Assembly (NCBI GenBank): GCA_937919655.1
Contig: CALFPJ010000063.1
Span: forward strand, 147,781 to 211,780
Reading direction: 5' to 3'
Source: an uncultured Gemmatimonadales bacterium
GTDB taxonomy: Bacteria > Gemmatimonadota > Gemmatimonadetes > Longimicrobiales > Gaopeijiaceae
DNA: 64,000 nt
A model generated the notes under the pieces. The model saw nothing but the letters and a program-made list of their open reading frames with translations, was not told the origin of the DNA and did no database searches. The position numbers and the translations under genes were made by a program. Shown here piece after piece: positions 60,779 through 64,000 of the stretch. Positions within the stretch are counted from its first letter, which is position 1; each line of letters starts with the position of its first letter.

Positions 60779-62836
60779 CTACCGCCCCCCTTCGCCGCTG
60801 GAGATTCTCTCTCGAGTGCTCACCATTTCTTCGAGGGGGATCTCGACCTCCTCGCCCCAGATGTATTTCGCGAACCACTGCCAATTGTGCCAATTCGCTG
60901 CGAGTCGCTCTTTCGGCTTGGTGATGCCGTGCCCGAACCCTTTGTAGATCACCAGCCTGGCTTCGACTCCGACGTCCTGCAGCCCCTGGTAGAGCTCATA
61001 CGCGTTTGGCGTGGGGACTCGGCGGTCGAGCTCGCCATGTTGAATGAGCGTCGGCGTCGAGGCCTGCAGGATGTTCGTAATCGGCGATGTCACGGCGTAG
61101 ATCGCGGGATCACTCCATGGTGTGCCTTTCAGGTACTGCCGGGTGAACGGGTGGATGTCCGTGTTGACGTAGTAAGTCATCCAGTTGGAAATGCCGGCTC
61201 CGACGGAGATCGCTGAAAATCGATCGGTGTTGGTCGTCAGGAATGCCGAGATATAGCCCCCTTGGCTCCATCCCATCGACCCCATCCGCTCCGGATCGGC
61301 GATTCCTGCGTCCACGAGGTAATCCACGCCCGACATGACGTCCCACATATCGCCTACGCCAAGGTTCCTGACGTTAAGGCTCCGGAACGCCTCGCCGTAA
61401 CCAGCTGACCCTCTGTAGTTCGGCTCAAGGACGACGGCTCCCTTGGCTAGCCAGTGGGTGATCGGGTAGACGCCACCGGTGTTCACCACCGGTCGTGATG
61501 TACCCGTAGGCCCGCCGTGAATCACCACCAAAAGCGGGTAACGACGGGACGGATCATACCCCTCAGGCTTATGCAGCACCCCTTCGATCTCGGCGCCGTC
61601 CTCGCTCTTCCAGGTGATGACTTCGCGGGTGCCCACCATCCAGCCGTCCAACTGGCTGCTCATGTCCGTCAGCTTCACCGGCGGGGTCGAAACGTCGACC
61701 CGCGTCACATAGACCTCGGAGAAACCTGAATCTCCCTGGCCGGTGAAGGCCATAGTCCGTCCGTCGGGAGTGAAGCTCACCGACCCAACGACGTGGGACG
61801 GCAGCGCCATCTCGGTCATCGTTCGCGACGCCACGTTGAGCGTGTACACCTTACGCGCCGTGCGGTGAGAAGCCGTGAGACGGATTCCGTTGGGCGTCCA
61901 TGTTGCCCCGCCTAGATCTTCGTCGAAGTCTCGCGTCAGGACTTCGATGTCCCCGCCTCGCGACGGAATACGCGCGAGTTCTCCGTTGAGGTAATACGAA
62001 GACCCGAGGTCGCGGTCGAACTCTGAGAAGAGGATCCACTGCCCGTCCGGCGACCACTCAGGTGACCCATCAGAGCCCGGGCCCGTGACCAGCGGCCGAC
62101 TCTCGGCCGTCGCAACGTCGAGGACATAGATATCTGACTCCGCCGACGAAATGAGCCCCGGGTCGGGCACCCGAACGTAGGCCACCTGGGACCCGTCTGG
62201 GGACCAATCAAATCCCGAGACATGGAAGTCACCCTCGGTGAGCCGCCTAGCCTCTGCGATCTCTCCTCGAGGGTCGACAGTCACCACCCAGAGATGTGCA
62301 TTCGGCGGCACCTCGTCATCGAAGGCGAATTCACCATACAAATCCGAACGGGCCTTCATTCCCTCGGGGGCGGCATCGCTGACGACAAGCATGAGGCGCC
62401 CGCCTTCCGGCGACCATGCGAACCTCGAAACACCCTGCTCCACGTCCGTGACCGGGAAAGCCTCCCCGCCGCGCGGGGAAATTAGGAAGACCTGGTTCTT
62501 GTCTCCTCGGCTTGCGGCGAACGCGAGCCAGCGCCCGTCCGGGGACCAGGCCGGAGAGCCCGATGAGCCGTCGAGCGTGCGCGTGAGCTGAATGGGCTCG
62601 CCGTCCGGGCTCGCAATCCAGATTTCGCTGTCGTACCCGTTTTCTTCCCACGCCGTGCTCTGCACAGTGTAGGCGACGGTGGCGCCGTCGGGCGAAATCG
62701 AGACCGCTCCAACCGATTCCATGGACAGCGCATCTTTGAAGGTCCCGACCCCAGCTACCGTCTGGGCCGTGACGTCCGCCGTGGCCAAGCCGGCCGCACC
62801 TGTCGCGAAGAGAACTACAATCCAATGACGCGCCAC
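60779..62836 (-). CDS. Secreted S9 family peptidase (acylaminoacyl-peptidase type)
   Basis: This 685-residue prolyl-oligopeptidase-family enzyme begins with a signal peptide (MARHWIVVLFATGAAGLATA). TolB-like propeller repeats (WSPDGRWLAFAASRG, FTPDGRTMAFTG and others) fill residues 30-410. The catalytic domain has Ser524 in GWSQGGY, Asp604 in GELDRRVP and His636 in GFGHGITK. Members remove dipeptides or acylated residues from peptides. It is first of a two-gene minus-strand operon with the sulfatase. The region upstream of its start has no recognisable gene for about 570 bases. Confidence 0.92.
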   Translation of the reverse strand: MARHWIVVLFATGAAGLATADVTAQTVAGVGTFKDALSMESVGAVSISPDGATVAYTVQSTAWEENGYDSEIWIASPDGEPIQLTRTLDGSSGSPAWSPDGRWLAFAASRGDKNQVFLISPRGGEAFPVTDVEQGVSRFAWSPEGGRLMLVVSDAAPEGMKARSDLYGEFAFDDEVPPNAHLWVVTVDPRGEIAEARRLTEGDFHVSGFDWSPDGSQVAYVRVPDPGLISSAESDIYVLDVATAESRPLVTGPGSDGSPEWSPDGQWILFSEFDRDLGSSYYLNGELARIPSRGGDIEVLTRDFDEDLGGATWTPNGIRLTASHRTARKVYTLNVASRTMTEMALPSHVVGSVSFTPDGRTMAFTGQGDSGFSEVYVTRVDVSTPPVKLTDMSSQLDGWMVGTREVITWKSEDGAEIEGVLHKPEGYDPSRRYPLLVVIHGGPTGTSRPVVNTGGVYPITHWLAKGAVVLEPNYRGSAGYGEAFRSLNVRNLGVGDMWDVMSGVDYLVDAGIADPERMGSMGWSQGGYISAFLTTNTDRFSAISVGAGISNWMTYYVNTDIHPFTRQYLKGTPWSDPAIYAVTSPITNILQASTPTLIQHGELDRRVPTPNAYELYQGLQDVGVEARLVIYKGFGHGITKPKERLAANWHNWQWFAKYIWGEEVEIPLEEMVSTRERISSGEGGR

Positions 62837-63406
62837 CTGACCACCTCCGTTTTAGCGTTGCACCCAACACCCGCGATCAAGATGCAGCGTCAGTAGAGCC
62901 CGGCAAGGTTGTGATGACCCAAGTGAGCCGGCTTGAGCGGATCGCCCGCAAAAGTGGTCTGGCGAATGCCACACCGTAGGACGGCGGCGAAGCCCCCACC
63001 CGGCTCGTGACTGCCGCGGCAATGCCCAGGTCGGTAAGGCTCCGCGCACCAGCGCTCGGGTTCACGAGTCCGCGTGCTGGAGATGAAGGGTCAGCGTGGC
63101 GTTGGCCCTTACGCTGGGCTCTGGGGCGGCTCCCCCGTCTTCGCTGACGCGCGAGGTCAGGTCGAACGAACAGTCATGTCAAGCGGCTTTGGGTGGCGAG
63201 GACCTCTCCCGATGGCCTATGCGTGATGCGTACCTGCTTTGTGGGCATTATCTCCTCTTTAGTGGTATTCTGATGGCTACGTCCGAAATACCCAAGCGGT
63301 GAAACACGCCAGACGTTCCCGCTTCCGGGGGTCGTGATACGCCGAAGCTTGAAGAAACCGGCTCTTTGGCCCCATTCTGTGTGTAGTTCCCTTCCGCCGC
63401 AGGCAC
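62837..63406. other. Non-coding stretch with only a tiny open frame
   Basis: I find no convincing gene between the S9 start and the broken membrane-anchor gene. A minus-strand frame of 24 codons with a strong ribosome binding site is listed separately. The remainder has no tRNA-like or riboswitch-like structure that I can support. Confidence 0.45.
63174..63248 (-). other. Tiny 24-codon frame with strong ribosome binding site
   Basis: AAAGAGGAGATA immediately precedes an ATG at 63248 that opens MPTKQVRITHRPSGEVLATQ followed by SRLT and a stop. RITHRPSGEVLA resembles the start of a larger conserved protein, so this may be a truncated gene or a leader peptide. No known family is assigned. Confidence 0.35.
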
Positions 63407-63793
63407 ATGTCACAATTCAAGCAGTTGATCCACGAAATCCACCGTCGCTCGTTGTGGCAGGTTCTGGGTGTGTTTCTCATGGCCTCGTGGGGCGTTCTCC
63501 AGGTAGTCTAGGTGGTCACCGAGAGCGTTGGCCTGCCGGACTGGACGCCCGGAATGGCCTTTGTGCTGCTCCTGATTGGTGCACCCGTCGTGCTTGCTAC
63601 GGCGTTTGTGCAGGAAGGCTTGTCCGGCGGGCCGGCTTCTTCGGAACCAGCCGGTTCCGGTGACACAGGCGCCGACCTCGACGCCCCGACAGAGAACCTG
63701 GCCGCAGGCACGGGCTCCTTAGACCGGCCGACCACCCGACCGTCATCCACACGCCGTCTCCTTACCTGGCGCAAGGTAATCAGTATTTCGTAG
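63407..63793 (+). pseudogene. N-terminal membrane-anchor remnant of a TPR/cyclase-type protein, amber stop
   Basis: ATG 63407 opens MSQFKQLIHEIHRRSLWQVL then GVFLMASWGVLQVV, and TAG at 63509-63511 interrupts. The same frame continues VVTESVGLPDWTPGMAFVLL and then VVLATAFVQEG. This is the paired-helix anchor typical of large kinase, cyclase or TPR proteins in Gemmatimonadota-like genomes, in which the position of TAG is usually Asp. After a low-complexity linker the frame ends at RRLLTWRKVISIS, before the next helix would normally begin. Both the stop and the truncation indicate decay. Confidence 0.7.
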
Positions 63794-64000
63794 GTCTTTA
63801 TATTGCAATCACTTACAGTGATTCTGTGAGCATGTTGAAAACAATACTACTCAGAAGACTACTCACTTCGGCCTAGAAAATACTGGGTTTCAGTGCCTCC
63901 GAACCTCCCGCCCCCCTCTGCTGCCACTGGGGGGGCAGTGCTTGTGCAGGTCCGCACACATCGCCTCCACTGCAACGCCGTTCCCCGAAAAATATTTGGT
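63794..64000. other. AT-rich tail with a short hairpin
   Basis: AT content rises around 63780-63890. AATCACT and AGTGATT arms around TAC (63807-63823) form a perfect hairpin. No gene is visible to the end of the window. Confidence 0.4.

Noticed and set aside
63020..63090. tRNA-like GGTTCACGAGTCC segment
   Set aside because: The arms do not pair into a T stem and no acceptor or anticodon arms are found.
63905..63960. G/C-run hairpin near the end of the window
   Set aside because: Could pair but has no T run and no adjacent gene end, so a terminator is not supported.

Overview
The window is GC-rich bacterial DNA with densely packed genes on both strands. Most products carry Sec, Tat-like or lipoprotein export signals. 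The gene families suggest a Gemmatimonadota-like or neighbouring bacterium: planctomycete-type DUF1592/DUF1552 proteins, BNR-repeat sortilin-like giants, DUF5916 outer-membrane proteins, S9 peptidases, ADOP-type permease remnants, and kinase/TPR membrane-anchor remnants. This is inferred from family content only; no rRNA, tRNA or housekeeping marker was seen. LAYOUT. 1-2.2 kb: two secreted creatininase-like genes on the minus strand. 2.7-14.2 kb: a three-gene cassette present twice in tandem (c-type-haem DUF1592 protein, HXXSHH/DUF1552 protein, secreted ankyrin protein with a CxxC tail). This is the most unusual system here. 14.3-25.4 kb: an acyl-CoA-synthetase fragment, a small membrane protein, a glutamyl-endopeptidase-like S9 peptidase, a third creatininase-like protein, a dienelactone hydrolase, an amidase lipoprotein, a short Pmp3/YqaE gene with a GTG start, a 1.2-kb stretch of gene debris, an aminotransferase and a broken amino-acid permease. 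25.6-30.5 kb: nitroreductase, M20 peptidase, LtrA, and two back-to-back VapBC modules with palindromes at their starts. 30.6-37.5 kb: S9 peptidase, DUF5916 outer-membrane protein, a frameshifted lipoprotein gene, another lipoprotein and a TolB-like remnant. 37.7-50.8 kb: dicarboxylate symporter, class V aminotransferase whose start codon lies in a 20-bp tandem repeat, DinB, Phd/VapC, two BNR-repeat proteins, a sulfatase, permease debris and a 3' copy of the aminotransferase. 50.8-62.8 kb: a second DUF5916 protein, M49-like peptidase, cyclophilin-sulfurtransferase-NamZ operon, paired small lipoproteins, GNAT, sulfatase and S9 peptidase. 62.8-64 kb: mostly non-coding, with a broken membrane-anchor gene. 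HOW THE GENES FIT. The intact genes describe a scavenger of peptides, amides, sulfate esters and peptidoglycan fragments. It cuts polymers outside the cytoplasm (three S9 peptidases, M20, M49-like, two sulfatases, amidase, NamZ) and imports the products (DAACS symporter; the APC permease is broken). About ten recognisable gene fragments lie between the intact genes. Several carry single in-frame stops or indels, so the region has either accumulated pseudogenes or contains some sequencing errors.
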